47,165 bases of DNA. Origin: Nautiliaceae bacterium (lineage in GTDB: Bacteria; Campylobacterota; Campylobacteria; Campylobacterales; Nautiliaceae). Position numbers and translations under genes: made by a program. How positions within the stretch are numbered: position 1 is the first letter of the stretch; each line of letters opens with the position of its first letter. This document shows, piece by piece, positions 10,878-21,619 of the stretch. The notes beneath the pieces were generated by a model, which was given only the letters and a program-made list of their open reading frames with translations, was not told the origin of the DNA and did no database searches. The DNA is taken from positions 31,831 to 78,995 of the forward strand of contig JALVTJ010000052.1 in assembly GCA_027036005.1 (NCBI GenBank), written 5' to 3'.

Positions 10878-11833
10878 ATTAATCCTTTAATGCTTAATAA
10901 AACAAGAATTAGAGAAATTATTGCCAAAACCAAAGGAACTTTAAGTAAAAATTTAAATCCTTGATCGGCTCTGTATGAAGCAAATGTGGCATGAGTTATT
11001 CCTATAAAGCCCAAAAGAATAATCGTTTTGAGAATAAACCATAAAAAGTTTATAAATAAATCCCCGCTTAATGTGCTCGGCCAGAAAAATATTTGAAACA
11101 CAATACTTAATACCAAAAGTTTCAAAGCTGATGTTATTTCAAAAAGAGCCAAAGGAGCTCCGCTATATTCAATCAAATATCCATCCATTATATCCGCATC
11201 ATTATGATGAGCAATTTCAAAAGGAGGTTTTTCCAACGCCGCCAATAAAACAATCAAAAAAGCCACAAAAGCCGGCCACATTTTCCAATCGAACAAAAAA
11301 GCTCCGTGTTGCAGTTGGTAATCGACTATCTTTTTAAGAGAAAACACACCTTTGCCATCCCCCACATATAAAGCTATTGTTATTGCAATAATAATAAAAG
11401 CGCTCTCATATGCAAGCATAAGTTTTAATTCCCTGCTTACGCTTATCGCCGCATAAGGAGAAGAACTCGCTCCTCCTCCTATAATATAAGAAATTGCCGG
11501 AAGCGCCAAAAAATAAATCAAAATTATTAAATCGTAATCGCCTTTAACCCCGCTATAAACTCCCGGTATAGGAAGAAAATATATTAAAACGAGCATTCCG
11601 GAAAATCCGAAAAGCGGAGCGAATTTAAATACAAAATCCTTAGCGTCTTTTGGAATTAACGTCTCTTTATTAAAGAGTTTGACAATATCGATTATATTCT
11701 GATAAAAAACAGGTCCAATTCTTCCTTGAAGCCTTGCAACCAGTATTCTTTCAAGCGAAACCAAAATAAGTGCAAAAAGCACTGCAAAAACTCCTCCCGG
11801 GAATATCAAAAAATTAATAATATTAGCGCTCAA
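10874..11833 (-). CDS. cooK: NuoH/CooK-like membrane subunit
   Basis: RILVARLQGRIGPVFYQNIIDIVKLFNKE and KPPFEIAHHNDADIMDGYLIEYSGAPLALFEI, hydrophobic. Confidence 0.92.
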   Translation of the reverse strand: MSANIINFLIFPGGVFAVLFALILVSLERILVARLQGRIGPVFYQNIIDIVKLFNKETLIPKDAKDFVFKFAPLFGFSGMLVLIYFLPIPGVYSGVKGDYDLIILIYFLALPAISYIIGGGASSSPYAAISVSRELKLMLAYESAFIIIAITIALYVGDGKGVFSLKKIVDYQLQHGAFLFDWKMWPAFVAFLIVLLAALEKPPFEIAHHNDADIMDGYLIEYSGAPLALFEITSALKLLVLSIVFQIFFWPSTLSGDLFINFLWFILKTIILLGFIGITHATFASYRADQGFKFLLKVPLVLAIISLILVLLSIKGLI

Positions 11834-14800
11834 CGTATCCTCCTTTTAAACCGAAAATCCTTTTGGTGATTTTGATAACAAATGAAATCAAAGCAATTAA
11901 CGGTTCGTAAAAATTTCGAGCATTTAAATGAATATCCCTTTCGCTTAAATCCCTTACACCAGAGAGGAAAATATGAGTTTTTCTCTCTTTTGAAAAATAT
12001 GCGATAAGAAAATATCCTATTGCAATTGCAATTATCAAATATAAGGCAAGTGAGCCCATATTTAACGTGTCAACCCCTACTTTTACGGAAGTTAAAGAAT
12101 ATGCAACGCCTTTAAATCCGAATTGTTCGATTATAGTATTTATTGGAGCAAGAGCAAATGAAGGGAATATACCTATAATAACGTTTAATACGGCCAAAAT
12201 TACCATAGGCACATACATATAAGGGGAAACTTCGGTAATTTTTTCGAATTTTTTGTTTAATTTTCCAAAATAAGCGCTGTGTAAAAATTTAACGAAAACA
12301 AGTAAAATCATTATACTTCCAAGCAATGTCAAAATAGCCAAAAATACATAACCTTTTTGTAAAAGGGCATGATATATCATCCATTTTGATACGAATCCGC
12401 TGTATAAAGGAACACCGGCAGTAGAAAAGATGGCAACCAAAAACGTTATAAATGTAATCGGCATTTTTTTTGCAAGTCCGCCTATTTCATCAAGAGAATC
12501 AACGCCCGTTTTATAAAAAATCGCACCGGCACTTAAAAACAAAAGATCCTTGAAAAACATATGATTTATCAAATGCAGCATTCCCCCCGCAAAACCTTCG
12601 GATGTTAAAAGGGAAATACCGGTAATAATATAACCTATCTCTCCTACTGTTAAAAATATCAATAATCTTTTCATACTGTTTGTAAGAAGACCGAAAGACG
12701 CTCCCATAATTATGGTTATAGCACCGATTATTGCAGCAAAATGAGCTATCGGTTCAATAGTAGCCAATCTTAAAAGCGCTATTGAAAAAGCTACTAAATA
12801 AAACATTTTTATAAGCATAAAAGGTCCGGTTTTAAGCATAACGGATGAGATATATCCGCTTATAGGAGTAGGAGCCGGTTTCGGATGCATTTGATAATCT
12901 ATCCTAATCGGAAACTGTGCTGCTTTTGCCAAAAATCCAAGAGTTAACAAAACTATCGCTACAAGCGTCCAGTTATTTAAAGGAATGGTTTTAAATACAT
13001 CAAAGGTAAAACCGTATTTTAAAATCGTAGCAAAACCTATCATTAAAATACCGGCACCAGCCAAATTGTAAATTAAATATTTGCTTGCTTCTCTTATAGA
13101 ATAAGCATCTTCTTCATGAACGAGGGCTATATATAACGCCCATCCGCCCATTATTTCCCAGTAAAAAAAGGCGGAATAGATATTTTTACTTAAAACAACA
13201 CCCAAAATTCCCACTATCATAATCATAAAATTAGCAAAAAATCTGTAAGGTTTATGATAATGATCCATATATTTTGCCGCATACGAAAAATTGAGTATCG
13301 CCATAAAAAGAGTTAAATCCGCAAAAAAACTGCCTAAATCAAATGAAAGCGTCAATGTATTAAGCAAAGCTAAAAAAGAAAAAAACGCAGCAGTAATTCC
13401 TGCTATTTTCGCTTTTTTCCCAAAGAAAAATACAATTATCGCTCCAAGTGTCATAATCAAAACACTTGTTGGCATTAACAAATCAAAATGAACATCAGGA
13501 ACATTTAAAATAAACGTTTTATAAATTGCGCCGTTTATAAACTTTATTATGTAATTCGGGAATACTCCTAAAAGAAAAGTGCTAAGCGCTAATAAATAAA
13601 CACTAAACAGTTTAAATCCGCCTACTTTTTCAAATTTTTTAATCGGTTTTAACAAAAATATGTATCTAAACACTCTCAACATACCTATAAACCCGATAAC
13701 CGAACCGATAATAAGTCCGAAAGCCACAACATAATTATTAGCGTGCATTGCTGCTGTAATCATCAAAAATTTCGAATTGAAATTACCAAAAGGCGGGAAT
13801 GCGCTTATTGCAAAAATTCCAATTCCCAAAGGAAAAGCAATAAAAGGAAGTTCTTTTCCGATACCTCTTAAATCTTCAAGATTTCTGCTTTTAGCGCTAA
13901 CAATCAAAATACCTGCACTTAAAAACAATAAATCTTTAACAACGGCATGATTAATTACATGATAAATTGCTCCACTCAAAGCAAGGGAATTCATAACGCC
14001 TAAAACAGTTACAATTTCACCTATTTGACCGATTGTAGAGTATGCAAAAAGCCTTTTAATATCTTTTTCATAAAGTGTTCTTATTTCTCCATAAAACAAC
14101 GTAACAAGACCGACTGCAATTAAAAGATATGAAAAATAGATATTTTTAAAGCCAAACATATAAATAACCAAAATAATTCCGAAAATACCTGCTTTTGTCA
14201 AAATACCGGAAAGTGGTGCAGATATACTGCTCGGAGCTTCCGGGTGAGCAATAGGAAGCCACTCATGAATAGGAACAATACCAGCTTTAACACCGAACCC
14301 GAGTAAAAACAATATAGCAAGAGTCATGGAAATAGTTTGAATCGAAGCGAAATTTTCTATTCCAGCTGCATAAAATTGAGAAAACGCAAGTTGAAGCAAA
14401 TAAGCACCGCCTATACACATTACAAAATAAATTTTTGCAGCGCTTATCGATTTATCACTTCTTGAATTCATAATCAAAAGATAAGAAGAAATTGTCATAA
14501 CTTCCCAAAAAAGATAAAAATGCTCGAATTTATCGCTTAAAGGTATTTGAATTAAAGCCAATGTCAATATAGCCAAAAATGTATAATAAAACTTTTTGTT
14601 TTCTTTAATATAATCAATCGAATAAATAAATATTATTGTCATAACAAATCCAAAAACCAAAGCGAAAATACCTCTTATACCACTATAATCAAACGAAAGA
14701 CCCAATGTGAAAATTTTAATTTCTTTTAATCCCGCAAAAGAAACATAAACTTTCGGATACAAAAACACTAACAATCCCAAAAAGGTAAAAATGCCAATTG

Positions 14801-15305
14801 GAATGATATTTTTGACCTTTTTTATTGTTTCATTTGATTTTTTAAAAACAACCGTTTCTAAAATTGTAATTAAATAAATTGCTTGTAAAATACTTATCGC
14901 AACAATAAAATATCCAAGCTCAAACATACCGTTTTTGGTAAGAGCGTTTAACATAAGCTGTTTTGCTGTAATTAACGAAAATCCCAAACTTCCGAAAATT
15001 GCAAACCCAAAAACAGCCCCCCACAGATTAAACGCTACACCTTTTAAATCACTCAGTTTTGTTGTTGATTTAAATGCCAAAAATTCAAATAACAACAAAA
15101 TAGCCAAAATTCTAAAAACAATCTGGTATTCTATGTGTAAAATACCGGCACCTAATGCTTTTATGCCCAAAATACCAATAAATAAATACAGCAATTCCAA
15201 CAAACTTGCAATAAGAAAAGATTTTTTAATATCTTCTCTAATGTAAAAAGCATAAAATTTACCCAAAAAAATAACGCTGAAAATTAAAATTAACAGAGCT
15301 TCCAC
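11823..15305 (-). CDS. cooM: CooM-like fused antiporter subunit (two NuoL/M-type modules in one 1160-aa protein)
   Basis: Two antiporter modules: first HEWLPIAHPEAPSSISAPLSGILTKAGIFG...INHAVVKDLLFLSAG; second RIDYQMHPKPAPTPISGYISSVMLKTGPF...INHMFFKDLLFLSAGAIFYKTG. Confidence 0.92.
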   Translation of the reverse strand: MEALLILIFSVIFLGKFYAFYIREDIKKSFLIASLLELLYLFIGILGIKALGAGILHIEYQIVFRILAILLLFEFLAFKSTTKLSDLKGVAFNLWGAVFGFAIFGSLGFSLITAKQLMLNALTKNGMFELGYFIVAISILQAIYLITILETVVFKKSNETIKKVKNIIPIGIFTFLGLLVFLYPKVYVSFAGLKEIKIFTLGLSFDYSGIRGIFALVFGFVMTIIFIYSIDYIKENKKFYYTFLAILTLALIQIPLSDKFEHFYLFWEVMTISSYLLIMNSRSDKSISAAKIYFVMCIGGAYLLQLAFSQFYAAGIENFASIQTISMTLAILFLLGFGVKAGIVPIHEWLPIAHPEAPSSISAPLSGILTKAGIFGIILVIYMFGFKNIYFSYLLIAVGLVTLFYGEIRTLYEKDIKRLFAYSTIGQIGEIVTVLGVMNSLALSGAIYHVINHAVVKDLLFLSAGILIVSAKSRNLEDLRGIGKELPFIAFPLGIGIFAISAFPPFGNFNSKFLMITAAMHANNYVVAFGLIIGSVIGFIGMLRVFRYIFLLKPIKKFEKVGGFKLFSVYLLALSTFLLGVFPNYIIKFINGAIYKTFILNVPDVHFDLLMPTSVLIMTLGAIIVFFFGKKAKIAGITAAFFSFLALLNTLTLSFDLGSFFADLTLFMAILNFSYAAKYMDHYHKPYRFFANFMIMIVGILGVVLSKNIYSAFFYWEIMGGWALYIALVHEEDAYSIREASKYLIYNLAGAGILMIGFATILKYGFTFDVFKTIPLNNWTLVAIVLLTLGFLAKAAQFPIRIDYQMHPKPAPTPISGYISSVMLKTGPFMLIKMFYLVAFSIALLRLATIEPIAHFAAIIGAITIIMGASFGLLTNSMKRLLIFLTVGEIGYIITGISLLTSEGFAGGMLHLINHMFFKDLLFLSAGAIFYKTGVDSLDEIGGLAKKMPITFITFLVAIFSTAGVPLYSGFVSKWMIYHALLQKGYVFLAILTLLGSIMILLVFVKFLHSAYFGKLNKKFEKITEVSPYMYVPMVILAVLNVIIGIFPSFALAPINTIIEQFGFKGVAYSLTSVKVGVDTLNMGSLALYLIIAIAIGYFLIAYFSKERKTHIFLSGVRDLSERDIHLNARNFYEPLIALISFVIKITKRIFGLKGGYVER

Positions 15306-15322
15306 ATTAACTCCTTAATAAA

Positions 15323-15336
15323 TAAATAATCATTCA
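15323..15336. promoter_or_regulatory. TAAAT-AATC-ATTCA, imperfect copy of the 1235-1248 dyad, just upstream of cooM
   Basis: 12 of 14 positions identical to TGAATACTCATTCA; lies 18-31 nt upstream of the cooM start codon. Confidence 0.25.
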
Positions 15337-15431
15337 TTAAATTAAACCATAATTAAATTATTTATGTTCACTTATAATTAAATCTTATGATGTTTTTTTA
15401 TTTTTTGTGGATTTTTTACACACAAAGAGAT

Positions 15432-15860
15432 TTAAGGAGTTTTTTTGTCCGATATTTCTTCTATAATTTCTACATCGATAATCTCATCTTCATTTTGAGC
15501 ATTTGTATGTGTATAAATATCTTTTCCGGGCAAAAACTTTCTTGCAACCCATCTTGCAAACGGTTCGAACAAAAACAAAATCCCCAAAATATCGCTGAAA
15601 ACCCCCGGAATTATCAAAAGCAAAGCTCCTACAAACTTAAAAAGGCCTATTGATAGAAACTCCTCCTGAGTAATTTCTTTTTTCAAAACTTTCATCATAC
15701 TTTCATTTAGAGAAAAAGGAAGCAAACGGATTATATATATTCCCACAACAGCAGATATTATAACTTCCAAAAAAAGTCCGAAAGGCGTAAAAATTTTTGC
15801 AAATTCATAACTAAACATTATCTCTAAAAACAGATATATCAAAAAATATATTATCCCCAT
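15432..15860 (-). CDS. fxsA: FxsA family membrane protein
   Basis: Small membrane protein with GALLLIIPGVFSDILGILFLFEPFARWVARKF, typical FxsA core. Confidence 0.85.
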   Translation of the reverse strand: MGIIYFLIYLFLEIMFSYEFAKIFTPFGLFLEVIISAVVGIYIIRLLPFSLNESMMKVLKKEITQEEFLSIGLFKFVGALLLIIPGVFSDILGILFLFEPFARWVARKFLPGKDIYTHTNAQNEDEIIDVEIIEEISDKKTP

Positions 15861-15875
15861 ATTAAACCTCTTTTC

Positions 15876-16136
15876 TTAAATTTTTATTTCCTCAATTTTA
15901 TCTATTTCTTTTTTATCAAAAACCACATCAACCGGTTTGAAAAGAGCTTCTTTTACTCTAAATTTAAAAGCCCCTCTTTTTTCCAAATCACAAATTTCAG
16001 GTTCAATATACAAATCAATATCTCCACCTTTTTTATCAATAAGCCTGCTGCCAAAAATAAATACTTTTGTTTTTTCTCCAAAATATTTTTTTGCTAAATC
16101 AAGAATAATTTTTTTCTCTTTTTCGCTTAATCTCAC
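15876..16136 (-). CDS. MNT-type nucleotidyltransferase (MntA antitoxin-like)
   Basis: VFIFGSRLIDKKGGDIDLYIEPE, GSR-x(n)-GDIDL catalytic motif. Confidence 0.85.
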   Translation of the reverse strand: MRLSEKEKKIILDLAKKYFGEKTKVFIFGSRLIDKKGGDIDLYIEPEICDLEKRGAFKFRVKEALFKPVDVVFDKKEIDKIEEIKI

Positions 16137-16167
16137 AACATTCCTCCTAAAAAATCCAGTAGATTTT

Positions 16168-17889
16168 TTAGGAATTCAAAACCTCTAAAACCTTTTCAAA
16201 CGCCAAATCCTTATCAACCTCAAATTTTTCGCCGGTTTTTCTATTTCTAACTTCTACTTTTCCATTTTTAAGTTTTTTTCCTACAATCACGCAAACAGGA
16301 AATCCTACAAGCTCAAAATCTACAATTTTAGGGCCAAATCTCTCATTTCTATCATCAAGAATGGGCTTTGCTCCAGCTTTTTTAAGCTCTTTATATAACT
16401 TTTCAGCAAAATTTAACTGTTCTTCTTTTTTAATATCACTTACAATTATATCAACTAAAAACGGAGCTATCTCTTTTGGCCAGATTATGCCCTTTTCATC
16501 ATGATTTTGTTCAATTGCTGCGGCTATTAAACGACTAACACCTATTCCATAACATCCCATAATAAAAGGCTTGGCTTTTCCGTTTTCATCAAGAAACGTT
16601 GCATTCATAGGCTCAGAATAAACAGCCCCGAGTTTGAAAATATGCCCTACTTCAATTCCTTTTGTTATTTTTAAAGGTTTTCCGCATTTAGAACATAAAT
16701 CTCCTTCTTTTACAGCCGCAATATCCCTATAAACAGTTAAATTCCCGAGAAGATTCGCATCTAAAAGTCCTGCACCTTTTATATGATAATCCTTTTTGTT
16801 AGCCCCGCACACTAACTCTTCTTCCATTCTTAAATCGTCATCTATTACATATTTGATATTGCTTGGAAGTCCGAAAGGTCCTATAAATCCCGGCACAAGT
16901 CCCGCCTGTTCAACTTCCTCTTCGCTTGCATCTGCTAAATCGACAGCCCCTATTGCATTTTTCGCTTTTGTCTCTTCTAAGGTGTCTGTGCCTCTAAGAA
17001 AGAATACGACTATCTCTTCACATTCATCAAAAATTGCCTTTTTAACCACGGCTTTTACACTAAAATACGGATCAACTCCTAAAAATTCGCAAACTTCTTC
17101 TATTGTTTTTTTATCAGGTGTATAAACTTCTTCTATTGTTTCCGTTTTAATCGGATTTTCTTTTTTAATATGTTTTCTTTTTGCAACTTCAATATTCGCC
17201 GCATAATTACACTCCGAGCAAACAACAATATCATCTTCACCGGTATTTGCCAAAACCATAAATTCACGGCTTCCGCTACCTCCAATAGCACCGCTATCTG
17301 CTTCTACAACTCTAAAATCAAGTCCCATTTTGGTAAATATTTTTTCATACGTTTCTTGCATTAAATTAAATTCCCTATCCAAATCATCACGACTTGAATG
17401 AAACGAATACGCATCTTTCATAATAAATTCCCTGCCTCTTAAAAGCCCAAATCTCGGCCTTGCCTCATCTCTGAATTTAAGGTTTATTTGATATAAGTTT
17501 ATCGGAAGTTGCTTGTAGCTTTTTACATAACTTCTCACCAAATCAACGACTGACTCTTCATTTGTAGGGGAAAGAACAAATTTTTGAGTTTTCCTATCTT
17601 CAATTCTCAAAAGTTCATCTCCATACTTTTTAGCCCTGCCTGTCTCTTCCCAAAGCTCATATGGAGTAACAAAACTTAGCATTACCTCCTGAGCACCTGC
17701 GTTATCCATCTCTTTTTTTATTATTTCTCTTATATTATCAAGCACCATTTTCCCAATCGGAGTAAAATCATAAATCCCGGCAGCCACTTGTTTTATATAT
17801 CCGCCTCTAATTAAATAAATATGACTTGGGGTAACGGCATCTTTTGGCGCCTCTTTTTTAGTATATAAAAAAAATCTACTCCATCTCAT
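16168..17889 (-). CDS. proS: Proline--tRNA ligase
   Basis: MRWSRFFLYTKKEAPKDAVTPSHIYLIRGGYIKQVAAGIYDFTPIG; LSPTNEESVVDLVRSYVKSYKQLPINLYQINLKFRDEARPRFGLLRGREFIMKDAYSFH. Confidence 0.97.
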   Translation of the reverse strand: MRWSRFFLYTKKEAPKDAVTPSHIYLIRGGYIKQVAAGIYDFTPIGKMVLDNIREIIKKEMDNAGAQEVMLSFVTPYELWEETGRAKKYGDELLRIEDRKTQKFVLSPTNEESVVDLVRSYVKSYKQLPINLYQINLKFRDEARPRFGLLRGREFIMKDAYSFHSSRDDLDREFNLMQETYEKIFTKMGLDFRVVEADSGAIGGSGSREFMVLANTGEDDIVVCSECNYAANIEVAKRKHIKKENPIKTETIEEVYTPDKKTIEEVCEFLGVDPYFSVKAVVKKAIFDECEEIVVFFLRGTDTLEETKAKNAIGAVDLADASEEEVEQAGLVPGFIGPFGLPSNIKYVIDDDLRMEEELVCGANKKDYHIKGAGLLDANLLGNLTVYRDIAAVKEGDLCSKCGKPLKITKGIEVGHIFKLGAVYSEPMNATFLDENGKAKPFIMGCYGIGVSRLIAAAIEQNHDEKGIIWPKEIAPFLVDIIVSDIKKEEQLNFAEKLYKELKKAGAKPILDDRNERFGPKIVDFELVGFPVCVIVGKKLKNGKVEVRNRKTGEKFEVDKDLAFEKVLEVLNS

Positions 17890-18134
17890 TGAATCTCCTT
17901 AACATATTCATTTTTTTTGCTTTTTGGAATTGTTTTAGTCTCCGGAAGTTTCAAAACCTCGTATTTTTTTATCCCTTTTAAATAATGTATTTCTATTTTA
18001 TCTCCTACTTTTACGTTTCTGCTTGATTTTGCCTTTTTGCCGTTTATAAAAACGACCCCTTCTTTACACATTTCATCTGCAATACTTCTTCTTTTTACAA
18101 TATTAACACCGTTTAGGAATTTATCAATCCTCAC
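17886..18134 (-). CDS. S4-domain RNA-binding protein (Hsp15/RqcP-like)
   Basis: MRIDKFLNGVNIVKRRSIADEMCKEGVVFINGKKAKSSRNVKVGDKIEIHY. Confidence 0.85.
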   Translation of the reverse strand: MRIDKFLNGVNIVKRRSIADEMCKEGVVFINGKKAKSSRNVKVGDKIEIHYLKGIKKYEVLKLPETKTIPKSKKNEYVKEIQ

Positions 18135-18186
18135 TTAAAACCTTTTTATCAAAATTATACTATAATTGCAATAAAAAAGGATTTGA

Positions 18187-19389
18187 ATGAAAGTTGTTTT
18201 GGCTTATTCGGGAGGACTTGATACAAGTGTTATTTTAAAATGGCTTCAAGATAAATATAATGCGGAAGTTGTAACATTCACAGCCGATATAGGTCAGGGT
18301 GAAGAGGTTGAAGAAGCAAGAGAAAAAGCTCTTAAATTCGGAGTAAAACCTGAAAATATATTTATCGAGGATTTAAGAGAAGAATTTGTAAGAGATTACG
18401 TTTTTCCGATGTTTAGGGCAAATGCCGTTTATGAAGGAGAATATCTTTTAGGAACTTCAATTGCAAGACCACTAATTGCAAAAAGACAAATAGAAATCGC
18501 AAATCAAGTAGGCGCCGAAGCGGTAGCGCACGGAGCAACCGGAAAAGGAAACGATCAGGTAAGGTTTGAACTTGGATATTATGCACTAAAACCCGATATC
18601 AAAGTAATTGCGCCTTGGAGGGAGTGGGATTTAAACTCGCGTGAGAAATTACTCTCGTATGCTGAAAAACACGGTATTCCTATTAACAGACACGGTAAAA
18701 AATCTCCTTATTCCATGGATGCAAATTTACTTCATATTTCATATGAGGGAGGAATTTTGGAAGATCCGTGGGCTGAACCGGAAGAAGATATGTGGAGATG
18801 GAGCGTCTCTCCTGAAAAAGCGCCGAATGAACCCGAATATATTGAAATAGAATTTGAAAAAGGAGACGCTGTTGCAATAAACGGACAAAAAATGACGCCA
18901 GCCGAGATTCTTACGGCTCTTAACGAATATGGAAATAAACACGGAATCGGAAGAATCGATATAGTCGAAAACAGATTTGTCGGAATGAAAAGCAGAGGTT
19001 GTTATGAAACTCCGGGAGGAACAATACTCCTTAAAGCTCACCGAGCGATAGAATCAATTACGCTTGATAAAGGCGAAGCTCACCTTAAAGACGAAATAAT
19101 GCCAAAATACGCAGAACTTATTTATAACGGATTTTGGTTTAGCCCTGAGAGAAAAGCCTTGCAAGAGCTTATCAATAAAACCCAACAAAATGTAAACGGA
19201 ACGGTGAGGCTTAAACTCTATAAAGGCAATGTAATTGTAGTGGGCAGAAAATCTCCAAACTCACTATTTAGCCCTGAATTCGCAACATTTGAAGAAGACA
19301 GTGTTTACAATCAAAAAGATGCCGAAGGTTTCATTAAACTAAACGCTCTGAGATTTATTATTGAAGGATATGTAAGAGGGAAACATTAA
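18187..19389 (+). CDS. argG: Argininosuccinate synthase
   Basis: [55 protein letters not shown]. Confidence 0.98.
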   Translation: MKVVLAYSGGLDTSVILKWLQDKYNAEVVTFTADIGQGEEVEEAREKALKFGVKPENIFIEDLREEFVRDYVFPMFRANAVYEGEYLLGTSIARPLIAKRQIEIANQVGAEAVAHGATGKGNDQVRFELGYYALKPDIKVIAPWREWDLNSREKLLSYAEKHGIPINRHGKKSPYSMDANLLHISYEGGILEDPWAEPEEDMWRWSVSPEKAPNEPEYIEIEFEKGDAVAINGQKMTPAEILTALNEYGNKHGIGRIDIVENRFVGMKSRGCYETPGGTILLKAHRAIESITLDKGEAHLKDEIMPKYAELIYNGFWFSPERKALQELINKTQQNVNGTVRLKLYKGNVIVVGRKSPNSLFSPEFATFEEDSVYNQKDAEGFIKLNALRFIIEGYVRGKH

Positions 19390-20138
19390 TTTCTTAAAAT
19401 ACCGGGTTTATAACCCAGTATTTTTTTAAATATTCTTATCATATGTGATTGGTCGCTAAAACCGCACATCTGAGCAATAAAAGCAAAATTCTCATTCGTT
19501 TTTAAAATCATCCGTTTTGCTTTTTCTACCCTTAAACTCAAAATAAACCTATGCGGGGTAATACCAAAATGTTTATTAAAACTTCTCACAAAATAATATG
19601 GAGAAAGATTAAAAATTCTTGCAATTTTTTCTATACTTAAAGCGGTATCGTTATAATTATTGTAAATAAATTCAATTACACCGGATAATCTTGATTTTTG
19701 ATAATCTATCAAACACTCTTTTTCAAAATTTACATAAACACCCTTTGCAAAATTCAAAAAGCTTTCTTCAAATATCAAATCTTCATCATTTAAAGATTTA
19801 TACAAATCAAAGGCTTTTTTTCTTAATAAATCATTTTTTAATTTCATATTTAAAGAAAATTTTTCAATATCGTTTTGTTTTATATCTTTCAAAACATTTA
19901 AAAGCAAATCATAATCGATATCAAAATGAAGATATTCCCATTTTCCTTCAAATGTTTGATGAAGCTCGTATGGAGAAATGATTCTGATTTCACCGCTTTT
20001 TATACTTTCTTCTTTATTGCCTATTTTATATCTGCATCCTCCCTTTGTAAAAATACCAATACTGAACGTTTCGTGAAAATGAGGCGTAATACCTGCATTT
20101 TGAAATTCTCCGAAAAGTGCATAAATTTTATTTTTCAT
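19386..20138 (-). CDS. AraC family transcriptional regulator
   Basis: Cupin-like N-terminus; C-terminal double [44 protein letters not shown]...[26 protein letters not shown]. Confidence 0.9.
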   Translation of the reverse strand: MKNKIYALFGEFQNAGITPHFHETFSIGIFTKGGCRYKIGNKEESIKSGEIRIISPYELHQTFEGKWEYLHFDIDYDLLLNVLKDIKQNDIEKFSLNMKLKNDLLRKKAFDLYKSLNDEDLIFEESFLNFAKGVYVNFEKECLIDYQKSRLSGVIEFIYNNYNDTALSIEKIARIFNLSPYYFVRSFNKHFGITPHRFILSLRVEKAKRMILKTNENFAFIAQMCGFSDQSHMIRIFKKILGYKPGILRN

Positions 20139-21030
20139 TAAAAAATTTCCTTAAATTAAATTCGTATCCGTTTAACATATAAACACCTGTTATGCTGACA
20201 ATACCTCCGATTATCATAAAAATGTCTATTTTCTCTTTCAAAAACATAAATGCAAAAATAACGGACGTCAAAGGAACAATAAATATATACGCACTTGCTT
20301 TTTTACTTCCCAATATACTGCTGCCTAAAAAATAAGCGGCCGTTGCAAAAGAAGTTCCGAAAATACTTAGTGCAAATAAATTAAAATATATTTTAACATT
20401 AAAAGAAGGAAAATCTATTTTTTTTAAAAAAAACATTGTAATCAAAGATGTAAACAAAAACATATAAAAACTAAAACTCAAAGAATTTTCTTTTTTTACA
20501 TTCGAACTGATAATAGTCAAAACCGGCCAGAGCAACGCACAAATTAAAAAAAACAATATACCTTTATTAATGCTTAAATCAAACCGCCAAATCTTGATAA
20601 TCAAAATAGAACCTATCGCTCCTAAAATCAAAGCTAAAATTTCTTTTTTTGTTAATTTTTTTTTATATATGCGGCTGATTATGAAAAATGTTACAATAGG
20701 ATTTAATGTCGTTACCAAAACACCGCCTAAGGATGCACTCGCAAAATGGTCCCCCAAAAAGAAAAAAAGATTATATAAAGATAAAAAAACACTACTTACA
20801 AACGATTTCAAATAATCTTTAAAAGAAAGTTTTAAAGAAATTCTAAAAATCAAAAGTATAATGAGTAAGCCGAATGCAGCTAATAAAAATCGCCAAAAAA
20901 TCAAATCCAAAGCCGTAAAAGCATTCATTAAAACTTTTGCACTAACCCAATTACTACCCCACGCAACCATAGCAAAGATAAGCAAAAAAGAAGTTCTCAT
21001 AAATTGCCTTTTTAAGGCATTATAACTCAA
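20128..21030 (-). CDS. DMT/EamA family transporter
   Basis: About ten hydrophobic helices, two-repeat EamA layout; AMVAWGSNWVSAKVL N-terminus. Confidence 0.85.
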   Translation of the reverse strand: MSYNALKRQFMRTSFLLIFAMVAWGSNWVSAKVLMNAFTALDLIFWRFLLAAFGLLIILLIFRISLKLSFKDYLKSFVSSVFLSLYNLFFFLGDHFASASLGGVLVTTLNPIVTFFIISRIYKKKLTKKEILALILGAIGSILIIKIWRFDLSINKGILFFLICALLWPVLTIISSNVKKENSLSFSFYMFLFTSLITMFFLKKIDFPSFNVKIYFNLFALSIFGTSFATAAYFLGSSILGSKKASAYIFIVPLTSVIFAFMFLKEKIDIFMIIGGIVSITGVYMLNGYEFNLRKFFNEK

Positions 21031-21104
21031 AAAAGATATAAATTATAGAATATTTTTGCTCTTTTTAAAAATCTTTGACACTTTTATATTTAAATACGGA
21101 AGAT

Positions 21105-21515
21105 TTATTCTTCCGTATGAATTTTATGAGCTTCAATCAAATATTTGATATCATCTACCAATACATAAACATTTTCATATCCCAAAATATCCAAAAGTCC
21201 TTTGATTCTGTTTGCAAAAAACGCTTTTCTACAAGCTATTACAATAGGTTGTGTTTTATCATCCGGTAGCACATCCAGATAATTTGTAAATTCCGGATAA
21301 GGAGTATAATATGCCGTAGGAATTCCAACTTCTTCCGCATTTTCTCCTTCTACCAAATTAGGAAGAGTTACATCAAGTAAAATTGCTCCGGCTATAATTA
21401 AATCCCTTGCTTTTTGCATATCCACATTACCTAAGGAAGGTTTTTCTTTGTTTAATTTTAAAGATTCATTAAATTTTTCTATTACTTCTTGTTCAAACGG
21501 TGTGAATTTTGCCAT
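21105..21515 (-). CDS. Rhodanese-like domain protein
   Basis: DKTQPIVIACRKAFFANRIKGLLDILGYENVYVLVDDIKYLIEA, rhodanese loop with Cys; preceding AGAILLDV element. Confidence 0.7.
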   Translation of the reverse strand: MAKFTPFEQEVIEKFNESLKLNKEKPSLGNVDMQKARDLIIAGAILLDVTLPNLVEGENAEEVGIPTAYYTPYPEFTNYLDVLPDDKTQPIVIACRKAFFANRIKGLLDILGYENVYVLVDDIKYLIEAHKIHTEE

Positions 21516-21619
21516 TTTTTCCTCCTTTTATTTAATTTATTTTATATATTATAACTCAATTTTTTTAATTAGTCAATTCAATATTAAATAAGTTATAATT
21601 TGAAAAAAAAGGAGATGAA

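Noticed and set aside
2487-15305. CO-oxidation operon (CODH plus hydrogenase)
   Set aside because: No CooS-like carbon monoxide dehydrogenase or CooC/CooA in the window, so only the hydrogenase part is claimed.
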